Of a stretch of DNA of 33,188 nt, positions 1 to 8,937 are shown one piece after another; the first letter of the stretch is position 1; each line of letters begins with the position of its first letter. The notes beneath the pieces were generated by a model. It saw only the letters and a program-made list of their open reading frames with translations. It searched no databases and was not told the origin of the DNA. The DNA is from Thermoproteota archaeon (GTDB lineage Archaea; Korarchaeota; Korarchaeia; Korarchaeales; Korarchaeaceae), in the NCBI GenBank assembly GCA_003661365.1, contig QMVZ01000003.1:1-33188 (forward strand), given 5' to 3'. The position numbers and the translations under genes are program-made.

Positions 1-8
1 AAGAACCG

Positions 9-347
9 ATGGATGTCAGGGTAGTTGAAATAATGATTCATAAAGAACAAATGACTACAAGACCCCTTAAGATGCCAGAGGACACTTACTCTTGGCTAAA
101 GACAGAAATAAGAAGGGTAAACATGATGAAGGACTCAGATCCTCTCGAAATAAGGCGATTAACATCCAATCTTTTTGATTTAAGCTCAGCAAGGTTGAGA
201 AAAATAGTCAGATATCTCTTGCTTTCTCATGTTGATGATATGGAGTGGAGAATTCTTGAGCATCTTACTCCTGAGGAGAGGGTATTATATCTAGTCCTTA
301 AGGGAATTATAGATAAGTGGAGGAAGGATCTGAGGGAGGAGAAGTAG
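9..347 (+). CDS. GINS-like A-domain protein (Sld5/Psf1-type), possibly 5'-incomplete
   Basis: The product is a 112-residue, mostly helical protein. It matches the A-domain pattern of archaeal GINS51/15: a proline plus aromatic start helix (KMPEDTYSWLK), a middle helix ending in an Arg/Lys-Ile segment (ARLRKIVRYLL), and a closing LTPEERVLYLVLKGII helix. GINS joins Cdc45/RecJ-like proteins and MCM in the archaeal replicative helicase complex. It stops 6 nt before mcm, so the two are probably co-transcribed, as gins-mcm pairs are in several archaea. No B domain follows the A domain, which would be expected in GINS51 (A-B order). The frame stays open to the left edge of the window, so the true start may lie upstream and the ATG at 9 is provisional. 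The assignment rests on pattern and neighbourhood, not on a search. Confidence 0.6.
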   Translation: MDVRVVEIMIHKEQMTTRPLKMPEDTYSWLKTEIRRVNMMKDSDPLEIRRLTSNLFDLSSARLRKIVRYLLLSHVDDMEWRILEHLTPEERVLYLVLKGIIDKWRKDLREEK

Positions 348-353
348 GTAAAA

Positions 354-3300
354 ATGAGTCTTGTAAGCTCTCCTTCTATTCCAACGGACATCAAGAGTTT
401 AAAGGCCATTTACAAGAGATTCCTAGAGGAATACAAAGACAAATCCGGAGAAGCCAAGTACAGGCGTGCCATCGATGAGATGATAGCTAATGGACGGCGA
501 TCTCTTATAATTGATTACCACGACCTGTTTGGTTACCCCCTGACAAGAGAACTAGCAAGAGATTTGCATTTTAATCCTGAGAAGCACATAGAGGCCGCGT
601 CTCAAGCTATTAAGGAAATTGTACTGACGTTAGTTGGAGACCTCGATTCCCCAGAAGTTACTTTCGTGAAATATCCCTTTCACGCAAGATTTGATAATCT
701 TCCTGAGACCACTAGCATAAGGGAGCTGCACTCTCAAGTCCTTAATAGATTCGTTCAAATAAAGGGGATCGTAATAAGAGTTTCTGAGATATTTGCCAGG
801 ATTTCGAAAGCAGCTTATCGATGCAAAAGCTGCGATGAGATGATCTTGATCGACCTCATGAAAGGAGAGCAAGACATTCCAAAAGTATGTCCTAATTGTG
901 GAGGAAGGCTTCTCTTTGATGAAGGGAATAGCGAGTACATCAATTGGCAACATATAAGGATACAAGAACTCCCGGAAGACCTACCACCTGGAGCCATGCC
1001 TAAGCACATCGAGGCAGAGCTTTGGGACGATTTAGTGGACAAAGTAAAGCCAGGAGATCAGATAATTGCAACGGGGGTCATTAAACTCCAACCTGCTTCA
1101 GGTTCTAGAAGGATCTCCACGAGACCCGTGTTAATTTACAAGAGGTACTTGGACCTCAACAATATCAAGGTCCCGTCAAAGGTTTACGAGAAGGTGGATA
1201 TATCGCCCGAGGACGAGAAGATTATTCTGAACCTAGCAAAGGATCCGAACATTGAAGAAAAGCTACTAAACTCAATAGCGCCCGCAATTTACGGATGGAG
1301 ACATATAAAGAAAGCAATCGTCTTAGCACTTTTTGGAGGCAACCCCCTTGTCCTTCCAGATGGGACGAAAATAAGAGGCGAGTTACACCTTTTGTTGGTA
1401 GGGGACCCTGGAGTCGCTAAGTGTGTGTCTGGGGATACCCTTGTATTTGTTGATGGAGAATTTTGCAGGATTGCTGATTTGGCTGAAGAATTATTGAAAA
1501 AGGGAAACAAAAGATTAGAAGACGGATATGCTGCAGAGGGCAATTTTAAAGTCCTTTCTATGACAAAGGATATGAAGATAGAGGAGAAAAAATGCGCAGG
1601 AATCGCAAAGAGAAAGGCTCCAGGTACTTTACTCGAAATAAAGACCGAGAGGGGACTTTCTATAAAAGTTACCCCAACTCATCCGTTTTTGACGATAGAC
1701 AAGAATGGACGGCCCCAATATGTGAAAGCAGAAGATCTGTTAATGGGATCTTATGTGGCTACTCTAGGACTTTTTGAGACTAAGCACAACCGCGATCCTC
1801 CCAAATGTTCTTTGAAAGTTGACCACGAACTAATGGAGATTTTAGGCTTCCTTTTGGGAAAGGCACAGTTTAGAAAGAGAAAATCCACAGTCCTAGTTAC
1901 TGTTCAAGCAAATGAAAGGTGTATAAACAGATTTACAAAACTAGTTAAGGGCTGTTTAAAGGCTAGAGGAGTCCGTGTGTATGAAACTAGGGGGAAAAAT
2001 AAGAAAATTGGGTTCTATATTTCCAAAGGCGTGTATGAAGACATGCTTTCGTTAATTCCGTCATTACAAGACAAGAAGATAGCCAGAAAGCTGCCATCAT
2101 GGCTAATCTATTCTCATAAAGATCTTGTACTGCCTTTTATCAAAGGATATGTTGCTTCTTCAGCCAATTTTTCCGAAAAACTCAAGAAATTATGGTTTTA
2201 CACGTATAATCAGGGGTTAACGCATCAGGTTAGGCTTATTCTCTTGAAGTTAGGAATAGCTCCAGATGTTGAGGTAAATAGGACGTGTAAGATAATTCTA
2301 AAGGGAGGTCCTCTTAAGCAATTTATAGGTTTAGTAGAAGAAGACTTTCCATTTTTCAATGGTTATGATTCAAAGATTGCAGGACCTAACAGCAAGCAAG
2401 CGAGACAAAGCCTTGGAGTTCCTCGCATAGGAAAGCTTGTAAAGAAGATTCGTGAAGAAATGAAAATTCCTAGGTCAACCCTTGCATCTCTCACAGGAAT
2501 CAAGCCTTATTTGCTTAGAAGATATGAACTTGGCATTTCAAGGGTTCCAAAAGAGCATCTAAGCAAGATCTCTAAGGCACTCAGGAAGGAGTTAAAGAGG
2601 AGATCCTCCACTTTCAGAAAGGCCGAAGTTGCCTCCATAAGAAAAGATCTCGGCCTTTTAGACTTCATTTCTGAGTCTACGGTGGATTGGGAAAGGGTAG
2701 TTGAGATAAAGAAGATAAGGAGGCATGAAGGCTGGGTATATGATATAGAGGTCCCTGGAACGAGAAACTTTGTAGCAAACGGATTTATTGTCCACAACAG
2801 CCAGTTCTTGAAGTATGCCGCAGAAGTTTCCCCAAGGGGATTATATACGACTGGAAAAGGCTCCACTGCTGCTGGTTTGACTGCTGCTGTGATTAGAGAA
2901 CCTGCAACAGGGGGTTGGACGCTGGAGGCAGGGGCTCTCGTGATTGCAGATGGTGGAATCGCTTGCATAGACGAGTTCGATAAGATGAACGAAGATGATA
3001 GAAGAGCTATTCATGAAGCGATGGAACAGCAGTCATATCATCCCTCAACTGAAATACAGTTCGCAGATGGAACCAAAAAACGGATTGGACAGTTTGTAGA
3101 TGAACTCATGGAAAAGCATCCAGAAAAAGTCATTGACGGCATAAACTGTCAGATTTTGCCTCTAGATCAAGAAATTGAAGTTTTCACAGTTGATCTTAGG
3201 ACATTTGAGATAAAGAGATCGAGAATTGATAGGGTAAGTAGGCACTTGGCTCCTTCATATTTTGTTAAGCTGAAGTTTTCGAATGGTAGAGAGGTAATTG

Positions 3301-4421
3301 TAACGCCAGAACATCCTGTTTTTGTTTATGATGAGGGTACTTTGATAACCAAGCCGGCTATCGAAGTTGAAAGCGGTGAGTCAACATTAGGCGTTCAAAG
3401 GCTTCCTGAGTTTTGTACATTATTCTCTAGAGATTGTAATAAGATTGAGGAACTTGTTATGAAGGATGGTGGCTTCAATCTGCTAACCATAGAAAGCGTA
3501 GAGGTCGTGCCAAACAAAGGAGATCTTTCGACGAAATGGGTCTACGATGTCACAGTAGAACCGACTCATAACTTTGTTTCACATGGTGTTGTTCTACATA
3601 ACACGGTATCTATAGCAAAAGCTGGAATAGTTGCGACGCTAAACGCGAGGACAACAATTATAGCTGCCGCAAATCCGAAAAGAGGTCGCTATGACGCAGA
3701 TTTATCTGTTGCAGAGAACATCAACTTGCCTCCAACGATCTTATCGCGTTTCGATTTGATTTTCGTAATTAGAGACATTCCTGATGTAACTCTGGACGAG
3801 AAAATAGCAGACCACATCCTCGCCCTTAGAGCTGGAACAGGAAAAGAAGCTCAGCCCCCAATTCCCCCAGATCTTCTAGAAAAGTACATTGCTTATGCAA
3901 GGAAGAGAATCAGACCGGTAATGTCTGAAAAAGCTGCGGAGTTAATCAAACAGTTTTACCTTGAAATGAGAAAGATGAGCATGAAGAAGGAGCAAGAGAT
4001 GGCTTTTGAATCTGTTGCAATCACTCCGAGACAATTAGAAGCCTTGATCAGGCTTAGCGAAGCCAGAGCAAAGATGTTTTTGAGGAGAGAAGTTACCGAG
4101 GAAGACGCAAAGGAAGCCATCGAACTCATGAAGATAATGCTGAGCACAGTTGGATACGATGTTGTCAGCGGTAGATACGACATATATGGTGTTATGGCTG
4201 GTAAGTACATATCTGAAGCAGAAAGACGTGCTAAAGAGATTGAGTTCTTAAGGGAAATGGAAGAAGATAGGAAAGGCCCTGTTCCGAAGGTAGAGTTCAT
4301 TCAGGAGATATCTAGGTTGCTAGGTATAAAGGAGGAAATCATTGAGAAGGATCTCAGAGTTCTTAGGGAAGAAGGTCATATATATGAACCTAGACCCGGA
4401 TACCTTTCCTTAGTAAGGTGA
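354..4421 (+). CDS. mcm: Replicative DNA helicase MCM, interrupted by two inteins
   Basis: This is the replicative helicase of the archaeal CMG-like complex, a hexameric AAA+ ATPase moving 3'-5' on DNA. The 1355-residue precursor becomes about 706 residues once both inteins are removed, a normal archaeal MCM length. The N-terminal part has a zinc-binding pair of CxxC motifs near residues 156-183. The ATPase core shows a Walker A motif (GDPGVAK-S, split by intein 1), a Walker B motif (IACIDEFDKM), a sensor 1 Asn (AAANPKRGRY) and an arginine finger (LSRFD). A winged-helix domain ends the protein. Intein 1 covers residues 357-815 and intein 2 covers residues 894-1083. The start is an ATG six bases after the GINS gene. 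Hel308 follows 5 bases downstream, giving a replication/repair operon. Confidence 0.97.
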   Translation: MSLVSSPSIPTDIKSLKAIYKRFLEEYKDKSGEAKYRRAIDEMIANGRRSLIIDYHDLFGYPLTRELARDLHFNPEKHIEAASQAIKEIVLTLVGDLDSPEVTFVKYPFHARFDNLPETTSIRELHSQVLNRFVQIKGIVIRVSEIFARISKAAYRCKSCDEMILIDLMKGEQDIPKVCPNCGGRLLFDEGNSEYINWQHIRIQELPEDLPPGAMPKHIEAELWDDLVDKVKPGDQIIATGVIKLQPASGSRRISTRPVLIYKRYLDLNNIKVPSKVYEKVDISPEDEKIILNLAKDPNIEEKLLNSIAPAIYGWRHIKKAIVLALFGGNPLVLPDGTKIRGELHLLLVGDPGVAKCVSGDTLVFVDGEFCRIADLAEELLKKGNKRLEDGYAAEGNFKVLSMTKDMKIEEKKCAGIAKRKAPGTLLEIKTERGLSIKVTPTHPFLTIDKNGRPQYVKAEDLLMGSYVATLGLFETKHNRDPPKCSLKVDHELMEILGFLLGKAQFRKRKSTVLVTVQANERCINRFTKLVKGCLKARGVRVYETRGKNKKIGFYISKGVYEDMLSLIPSLQDKKIARKLPSWLIYSHKDLVLPFIKGYVASSANFSEKLKKLWFYTYNQGLTHQVRLILLKLGIAPDVEVNRTCKIILKGGPLKQFIGLVEEDFPFFNGYDSKIAGPNSKQARQSLGVPRIGKLVKKIREEMKIPRSTLASLTGIKPYLLRRYELGISRVPKEHLSKISKALRKELKRRSSTFRKAEVASIRKDLGLLDFISESTVDWERVVEIKKIRRHEGWVYDIEVPGTRNFVANGFIVHNSQFLKYAAEVSPRGLYTTGKGSTAAGLTAAVIREPATGGWTLEAGALVIADGGIACIDEFDKMNEDDRRAIHEAMEQQSYHPSTEIQFADGTKKRIGQFVDELMEKHPEKVIDGINCQILPLDQEIEVFTVDLRTFEIKRSRIDRVSRHLAPSYFVKLKFSNGREVIVTPEHPVFVYDEGTLITKPAIEVESGESTLGVQRLPEFCTLFSRDCNKIEELVMKDGGFNLLTIESVEVVPNKGDLSTKWVYDVTVEPTHNFVSHGVVLHNTVSIAKAGIVATLNARTTIIAAANPKRGRYDADLSVAENINLPPTILSRFDLIFVIRDIPDVTLDEKIADHILALRAGTGKEAQPPIPPDLLEKYIAYARKRIRPVMSEKAAELIKQFYLEMRKMSMKKEQEMAFESVAITPRQLEALIRLSEARAKMFLRREVTEEDAKEAIELMKIMLSTVGYDVVSGRYDIYGVMAGKYISEAERRAKEIEFLREMEEDRKGPVPKVEFIQEISRLLGIKEEIIEKDLRVLREEGHIYEPRPGYLSLVR
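1422..2798 (+). mobile_element. Intein 1 in MCM (459 aa, Walker A site, decayed LAGLIDADG endonuclease)
   Basis: This protein-splicing element is inserted between Lys and Ser of the MCM Walker A motif (GDPGVAK / SQFLK), so only the spliced protein has a complete P-loop. It begins with Cys1 (CVSGDTLVF), has block B Thr and His (KVTPTHPFLTI), and ends with blocks F and G (GWVYDIEV, then FIVHN), followed by Ser+1. Between the splicing halves lies a LAGLIDADG (DOD) endonuclease region. Its two helices read ILGFLLGKAQ (around residue 500 of the precursor) and FIKGYVASSA (around residue 597), both lacking the metal-binding Asp. A helix-turn-helix-like segment (about residues 692-748, with STLASLTGIKPYLLRRYE) follows. 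Splicing looks intact. Homing activity is probably lost. Confidence 0.93.
3033..3602 (+). mobile_element. Intein 2 in MCM (190 aa mini-intein, Ser1)
   Basis: This second splicing element sits between EAMEQQ and TVSIAKAG of MCM, the loop just after Walker B. Known archaeal MCM proteins read straight through here as EQQTVSIAKAG. It starts with Ser1 (SYHPSTEIQF) rather than the common Cys1. It carries block B (IVTPEHPVFV) and ends with block F/G (KWVYDVTV, then GVVLHN), with Thr+1 as the downstream nucleophile. At 190 residues it has no room for a LAGLIDADG endonuclease and none is visible, so it is a mini-intein that should splice but not home. Both boundaries follow from the conserved MCM sequence on either side. 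Confidence 0.92.
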
Positions 4422-4426
4422 ATTGA

Positions 4427-6571
4427 TTGCTGCTTGAACAGGCTCCGCTCCCAGAAAACATCAAGACCGCACTAAAGGGATGGGGTATTACCAAGCTCTT
4501 TCCTCCTCAGCAAGAAATCATAAAAAAGGGACTTGTTTCGTCAGGAAATTTCGTTTTGGCGGCTCCTACTGCAAGCGGCAAGACTTTGGCAGCCGAGCTA
4601 GCTATGCTCAACGAGCTGTTCAATGGAGGGAAAATAGTTTATGTCGTGCCTCTAAGGGCCCTGGCTTCGGAGAAATTCTCAAGCTTTTATCCTAGATATA
4701 AGGCTCTTGGATTTTCTGTTAGAATAAGTGTTGGAGACTATGATTCATCTGAAGAGCCTTTGCGAAAAGATGACTTGATCATAACCACTTATGAGAAGTT
4801 TGATTCAATACTTAGGCACCGAGCTTCATGGATCGGGGATATTAGCGCAATCATCTTTGATGAGATACATTATGTGGCTGATGAAGGTAGAGGTCCAGCT
4901 ATCGAGATGACTGTAGCTAAATTCATGGATTTAAACGAGACATGTAGACGAATAGCGCTTAGTGCAACCATTCAAAACATAGATCAAATAGCTGAGTGGT
5001 TGGAAGCTCAACCAATCGTAGTAGATTGGAGACCGGTCCCCTTAAGATATGGTGTTTTCTACAAAGGAGAAATAGTATTCCAGGATGGCAGGCGCCAAAC
5101 GTTACATGATGGTGGGGACTTGTCTGATCTAATTTTGGATTGTTTGGATGGGGGGCAGGTTCTGATCTTTTACATGAGAAGGAAAGCAGCGGTTAGCGGA
5201 GCTAAGAAAATAGCTAGGATATTCAAGAAATACGATGTTAAAATAGACAGGGAGGTCCTTTCTGAAAAGGCAGAGGAACTCGTTGAAGATGAGCCTTCAT
5301 CGCATCTTGCCAGAGAATTGGCAAGCGTTCTAAGGGAAGGGGTTGCGTTTCACCACGCAGGTCTCTCTCACAGAATGAGGACCATAGTGGAGGATTTGTT
5401 CAGGAGAAGATTTCTTCTAGCGCTTACGGCTACTCCAACTCTGGCAGCAGGCGTAAATCTGCCTGCTAGAAGGGTTGTTATCGCTTCTTACATGCGTTAT
5501 GATAGTATGGCTGGATATTCAAGGCCAATCTCCACGATGGAGTTCAAACAAATGGCAGGTAGGGCTGGAAGGCCAGATTACGATGAGGTAGGGGAGGCAC
5601 TTATCATTGCTCGATCTAAAGCAGAAACACAGAAGTTGTTTGAAAAATACCTATTTGCAGCCCCCGAACCAATATCCTCAAGCCTTCACAGCATAACGAA
5701 GTTAAGAGCTCAGATTTTATCTTTAGTAGCTTTAAAGGAGCCTACAAACGAAAAGGAGATAGAAGAGGTCCTTAACAAAACTCTGTTTTCCATACAAGGA
5801 GGAAGAAGGCTAATAATGAGGATTATTGACCCTATATTGGAGTTCTTACAGAAAAATGGGATGATTGAGAGAGTTGGAGGAGCATTGCTTGCCACAAAAC
5901 TTGGGAAAAGAGTTTCTCAGCTTTACATAGATCCGATGAGCGCCATTATGATGGTAGAAGCCATGGAGCCTGCTAATAGACTTTTGAAGAGGTCAATACA
6001 TGACCTGGAATTGTCTGTCTTGCAGTTTATTGGAATGCTACCAGATATGCCTAAGATAGGTCTAAGGAGGACAGAGTATGATAAAATCGGTATGATAATG
6101 GACGAATTAGAGTATCTTATTCCTCTTGCAGAGGCTCCTCTTGCATCATCGTATGAGTTACTTCAAACGATAAAGCTCGCGTTAACGCTAAGGGCTTGGA
6201 TAAGTGAGATGTCTATGGGTGAGATTGAGTACAAATTTAGAGTTGAGCCTGGTGATCTTCATAATGTCGTTCAAAACGCCGTATGGTTAGTATATTCGTT
6301 CTCTGAGATAGCAAGGCTGTTTCAAAAAAGAGAACTTTACAGATATCTTGAGAGGCTTATGGATAGGGTGAGATATGGGGTGAAGGATGAGTTGTTGGAT
6401 ATTGTGAGGATTCCCGGTATTGGTAGGAGAAGAGGCCGTATCTTGTATAATGCGGGATACACCTCCCCTGTTGAGATAGCACGCGCAGATGTGGCCGAGT
6501 TGGCGAGGCTTCCAGGTATTGGAGAGAAGATTGCCAGTAAGATAGTTCAGCTAGCTAGGGAGATGAACTAA
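4427..6571 (+). CDS. hel308: ATP-dependent DNA helicase Hel308 (Hel308a family)
   Basis: This is a superfamily 2 helicase that moves 3'-5' and acts on stalled replication forks and in recombination repair. At 714 residues it is the usual length. Motif I is APTASGKT (residues 46-53), motif II is DEIH (around 145), motif III is SATIQN, and motif VI is QMAGRAGRPDYD. The middle contains the winged-helix and ratchet region, and the C-terminus has helix-hairpin-helix units (IPGIGRRRGRI and LPGIGEKIASKI). The start is TTG, chosen because GGTGA lies 5 bases upstream; no in-frame ATG gives a full motif Q region. It begins 5 bases after mcm and ends directly against purB (TAA then ATG), so fork repair appears to be co-expressed with the replicative helicase. 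Confidence 0.96.
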   Translation: MLLEQAPLPENIKTALKGWGITKLFPPQQEIIKKGLVSSGNFVLAAPTASGKTLAAELAMLNELFNGGKIVYVVPLRALASEKFSSFYPRYKALGFSVRISVGDYDSSEEPLRKDDLIITTYEKFDSILRHRASWIGDISAIIFDEIHYVADEGRGPAIEMTVAKFMDLNETCRRIALSATIQNIDQIAEWLEAQPIVVDWRPVPLRYGVFYKGEIVFQDGRRQTLHDGGDLSDLILDCLDGGQVLIFYMRRKAAVSGAKKIARIFKKYDVKIDREVLSEKAEELVEDEPSSHLARELASVLREGVAFHHAGLSHRMRTIVEDLFRRRFLLALTATPTLAAGVNLPARRVVIASYMRYDSMAGYSRPISTMEFKQMAGRAGRPDYDEVGEALIIARSKAETQKLFEKYLFAAPEPISSSLHSITKLRAQILSLVALKEPTNEKEIEEVLNKTLFSIQGGRRLIMRIIDPILEFLQKNGMIERVGGALLATKLGKRVSQLYIDPMSAIMMVEAMEPANRLLKRSIHDLELSVLQFIGMLPDMPKIGLRRTEYDKIGMIMDELEYLIPLAEAPLASSYELLQTIKLALTLRAWISEMSMGEIEYKFRVEPGDLHNVVQNAVWLVYSFSEIARLFQKRELYRYLERLMDRVRYGVKDELLDIVRIPGIGRRRGRILYNAGYTSPVEIARADVAELARLPGIGEKIASKIVQLAREMN

Positions 6572-7933
6572 ATGCCCGTTCATCCTATTGAATATAGATA
6601 TGGTTCAAAAGAGATGAGGGAGATTTTCGAGATATCTACAAAGTACAAGCTTATGGCAGAGGTAGAGGCGGCTCTTGCTAAGGCAGAAGCCCAGGTGGGA
6701 CTTATACCTAAGGAAGCTGCTGAACATATAGTTAAAGCTGTAAGGGATGGTAGAATTCGGCCAGAGCGGATATTTGAGTTAGAGAAGGTCACTCAGCACG
6801 AAACCATGGCACTCGTTCTAACTATAGCAGAACAAGCTGGCCCTTATGGGGAATACGTGCACTTCGGTGCTACGTCCAACGATATATTAGATACGGCTCT
6901 AGCACTTCAACTAAAGCAGGCGATAACCTTAGTGAAACATAGACTCATTTCTTTAACAAGATCTATTATCGAGAGAGGGAGAGAAGCCCTAAATTTAATT
7001 TGTTTAGGCAGAACTCATGGAATAGCTGCTCTTCCAATGCCATTCGGGTTTAAACTTGCGGTCTGGGCTAGTATTATGAAAAATAACCTAGAAAGACTCA
7101 ATTCAGTTGAATCTAGAGTTGTTAGGGGTAAGATGAGTGGAGCTATAGGAACGATGGCTTCTTTTTATGGTAAGGGCAGGGAAATTCAGTCACTCGTTAT
7201 GCAAGAGCTGGGTTTGAGAGAAGCAGATATTTCAACTCAAATTGTACCGAGGGATTCGCTTGCTGAGTTAATATCCACACTGGCTCTGATCTCTTCAACA
7301 CTTGAACTAATTGCCAATGAGATAAGAAATCTGCAAAGGACTGAGATCGCAGAAGTAGAGGAGCCGTTCAAAGAGAGAAAGCAAGTTGGTTCTAGCACAA
7401 TGCCTCACAAGCGAAATCCCATAAGAAGCGAAAAGGTTTGCGGGCTAGCTAGAATAATGAGGGGTTTAGCTGTGGCTGCTTTTGAAAACGTAGTTCTTGA
7501 GCACGAAAGAGATCTCACAAACAGTTCTGTTGAACGAATAATGATTCCAGAAGCATTCCTCATTGTAGATGAGCAACTTAGATCGTTGGAATATGTCGTC
7601 AAGAACATGGTTCTAAAGGAAGAAGCGATGAAAGAGAACCTCAAGAGGGCGGGAGATCTCATAATGGCCGAAAGGGTGATGCTCGAACTGGCCAGGCGTC
7701 AAATGGGACGTCAAAAAGCCCACGAATTAATAAGAAACCTTTCAATGAGAGCCATGAAAGAAAGGAAGAGCTTTTTAGATCTACTCTCCCAAGAACCACT
7801 TGTTCTTGAGAAGATTTCTAAAGATGAAATTAGCTCTCTCTTAGATCCTGCTACCTACCTAGGAGAATCTAAAGAAGTGGCAGAGAAGATATTCAAGAGT
7901 ACTGAGGAGTTTTTAGACTCTATAACTACGTAA
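6572..7933 (+). CDS. purB: Adenylosuccinate lyase
   Basis: The enzyme cleaves fumarate from SAICAR and from adenylosuccinate, two steps of purine synthesis, in the cytoplasm. The 453-residue protein fits the fumarase/aspartase superfamily. The conserved loop SSTMPHKRNPIRSE (around residues 272-285) contains the catalytic Ser, and the TSND and GRTHG motifs (around residues 107 and 150) supply substrate-binding His and Asn. The ATG follows the Hel308 stop codon without a gap, implying translational coupling. Its 3' end overlaps the convergent trmI stop by 8 bases. It is a metabolic gene at the end of a replication operon; I see no functional reason for this beyond co-transcription. Confidence 0.96.
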   Translation: MPVHPIEYRYGSKEMREIFEISTKYKLMAEVEAALAKAEAQVGLIPKEAAEHIVKAVRDGRIRPERIFELEKVTQHETMALVLTIAEQAGPYGEYVHFGATSNDILDTALALQLKQAITLVKHRLISLTRSIIERGREALNLICLGRTHGIAALPMPFGFKLAVWASIMKNNLERLNSVESRVVRGKMSGAIGTMASFYGKGREIQSLVMQELGLREADISTQIVPRDSLAELISTLALISSTLELIANEIRNLQRTEIAEVEEPFKERKQVGSSTMPHKRNPIRSEKVCGLARIMRGLAVAAFENVVLEHERDLTNSSVERIMIPEAFLIVDEQLRSLEYVVKNMVLKEEAMKENLKRAGDLIMAERVMLELARRQMGRQKAHELIRNLSMRAMKERKSFLDLLSQEPLVLEKISKDEISSLLDPATYLGESKEVAEKIFKSTEEFLDSITT

Positions 7934-8723
7934 TTTGACTTTGTTGACCGTCGCTATCGATTATCTTTCTCATAATGATGATGAACCCCGTATGCCCTAT
8001 CATCCATGGCTTTGGCCTAGTTCTCCTCTCATCTACCTCGTATTCTCTAAGTAACACCTCATACACCTCTGCTACCCCGAAGCCATTGTCTTTAGCTGAT
8101 AGAACAACCTTCCTCATCTGTTCGTATGAGGGAACAAAACAGCAGATCGTTCCTCCGGGCTTTAAAGCTAAATGAGCTTGTTCGAAGACGTCCCAAGGAT
8201 TACCAATGTCCAGAAATATGGCGTCTACTTCTTTCTCGTCAAGATCTCTTATGTCTTTGTTTTTCAGGACTACATTCTTGACCCCAAATCTCTTTAAGTT
8301 CCTTGAAGCGAGTTTTAGAAAGTCTTTGTTTGTTTCATAACTAACGACTAAACCACTTTCCCCAACAGCAAATGAAAGACAGAGAGTTAGAGATCCAGAA
8401 CCCGTTCCTCCTTCAACAACTAAGGATCCTGGTGAGATGCCAGACTTAATTATCATGAAGGCGGCGTCCTTAGGATAAATTATCTGAGTCCTCCTAGGTA
8501 TTTGCTCCATTAGATCTGAAAGTGTAGGTTTTAGAACTAGAATGCTACCTCCTGTTGAGGTTTTGATTGAACTTCCCCACTCAAGTCCAATCACATCATC
8601 GTGACATATAGTCCCTAAATGGGTGTGGAAATACTCCCCTCTTCTCACTCGCCTTATAACTTTTCTCAATTCTCTTTTTCCTTTGTATATGAAAAGTACT
8701 AGATCGCCTTCTTTTATTGTCAT
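7926..8723 (-). CDS. trmI: tRNA (adenine-N1)-methyltransferase TrmI
   Basis: This SAM-dependent methyltransferase makes m1A at positions 57/58 of tRNA in archaea, a modification that stabilises the T loop at high temperature. The 265-residue protein has a small N-terminal beta domain (KEGDLVLFIYKGKRELRK) and a Rossmann fold with the SAM-binding glycine motif VVEGGTGSGSLTLCL. The IYPKDAAFMI segment and the catalytic-side motif AIFLDIGNPWDV are typical of the TrmI/Trm61 family. The start is ATG at 8723. It is transcribed alone, converges on purB and overlaps it by 8 bases at the 3' ends. Assignment is firm; the exact target base is by family. Confidence 0.93.
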   Translation of the reverse strand: MTIKEGDLVLFIYKGKRELRKVIRRVRRGEYFHTHLGTICHDDVIGLEWGSSIKTSTGGSILVLKPTLSDLMEQIPRRTQIIYPKDAAFMIIKSGISPGSLVVEGGTGSGSLTLCLSFAVGESGLVVSYETNKDFLKLASRNLKRFGVKNVVLKNKDIRDLDEKEVDAIFLDIGNPWDVFEQAHLALKPGGTICCFVPSYEQMRKVVLSAKDNGFGVAEVYEVLLREYEVDERRTRPKPWMIGHTGFIIIMRKIIDSDGQQSQIT

Positions 8724-8903
8724 CTATGGATCATGTATGTGCGAGTAAATAATCATTGAAAAATTCGACTTGAGACGTATTCTATTTACGCACTCACCAT
8801 CACTTCAGATTCAATACTAACCGTTTCCTTATGTTCAAATAAAGATCTGTGGGTTCTTTCAAGGCTTAGGTTTCTTTTTTGGAGTTGCTTAAGGCATGTT
8901 AAC

Positions 8904-8913
8904 TTTTAAGATA
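8904..8913 (+). promoter_or_regulatory. TATA-like box before the GC-rich RNA and wHTH gene
   Basis: TTTTAAGATA lies about 25-30 bases before the GC-rich fold, at the usual archaeal TATA distance for a start near 8935. It is a pattern match only. Confidence 0.4.
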
Positions 8914-8937
8914 ATGTTGATACATATATCTCAACAA

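Noticed and set aside
2507..2968. A 153-codon open frame antisense to MCM
   Set aside because: It lies wholly opposite intein 1 and the ATPase core, has no recognisable domain and no ribosome site; it mirrors the codon bias of mcm.
8740..8820. C/D-box guide RNA on the minus strand (CTGA then GTGATGG)
   Set aside because: Only the inner D'/C' pair is seen; no outer C and D boxes at suitable distance.
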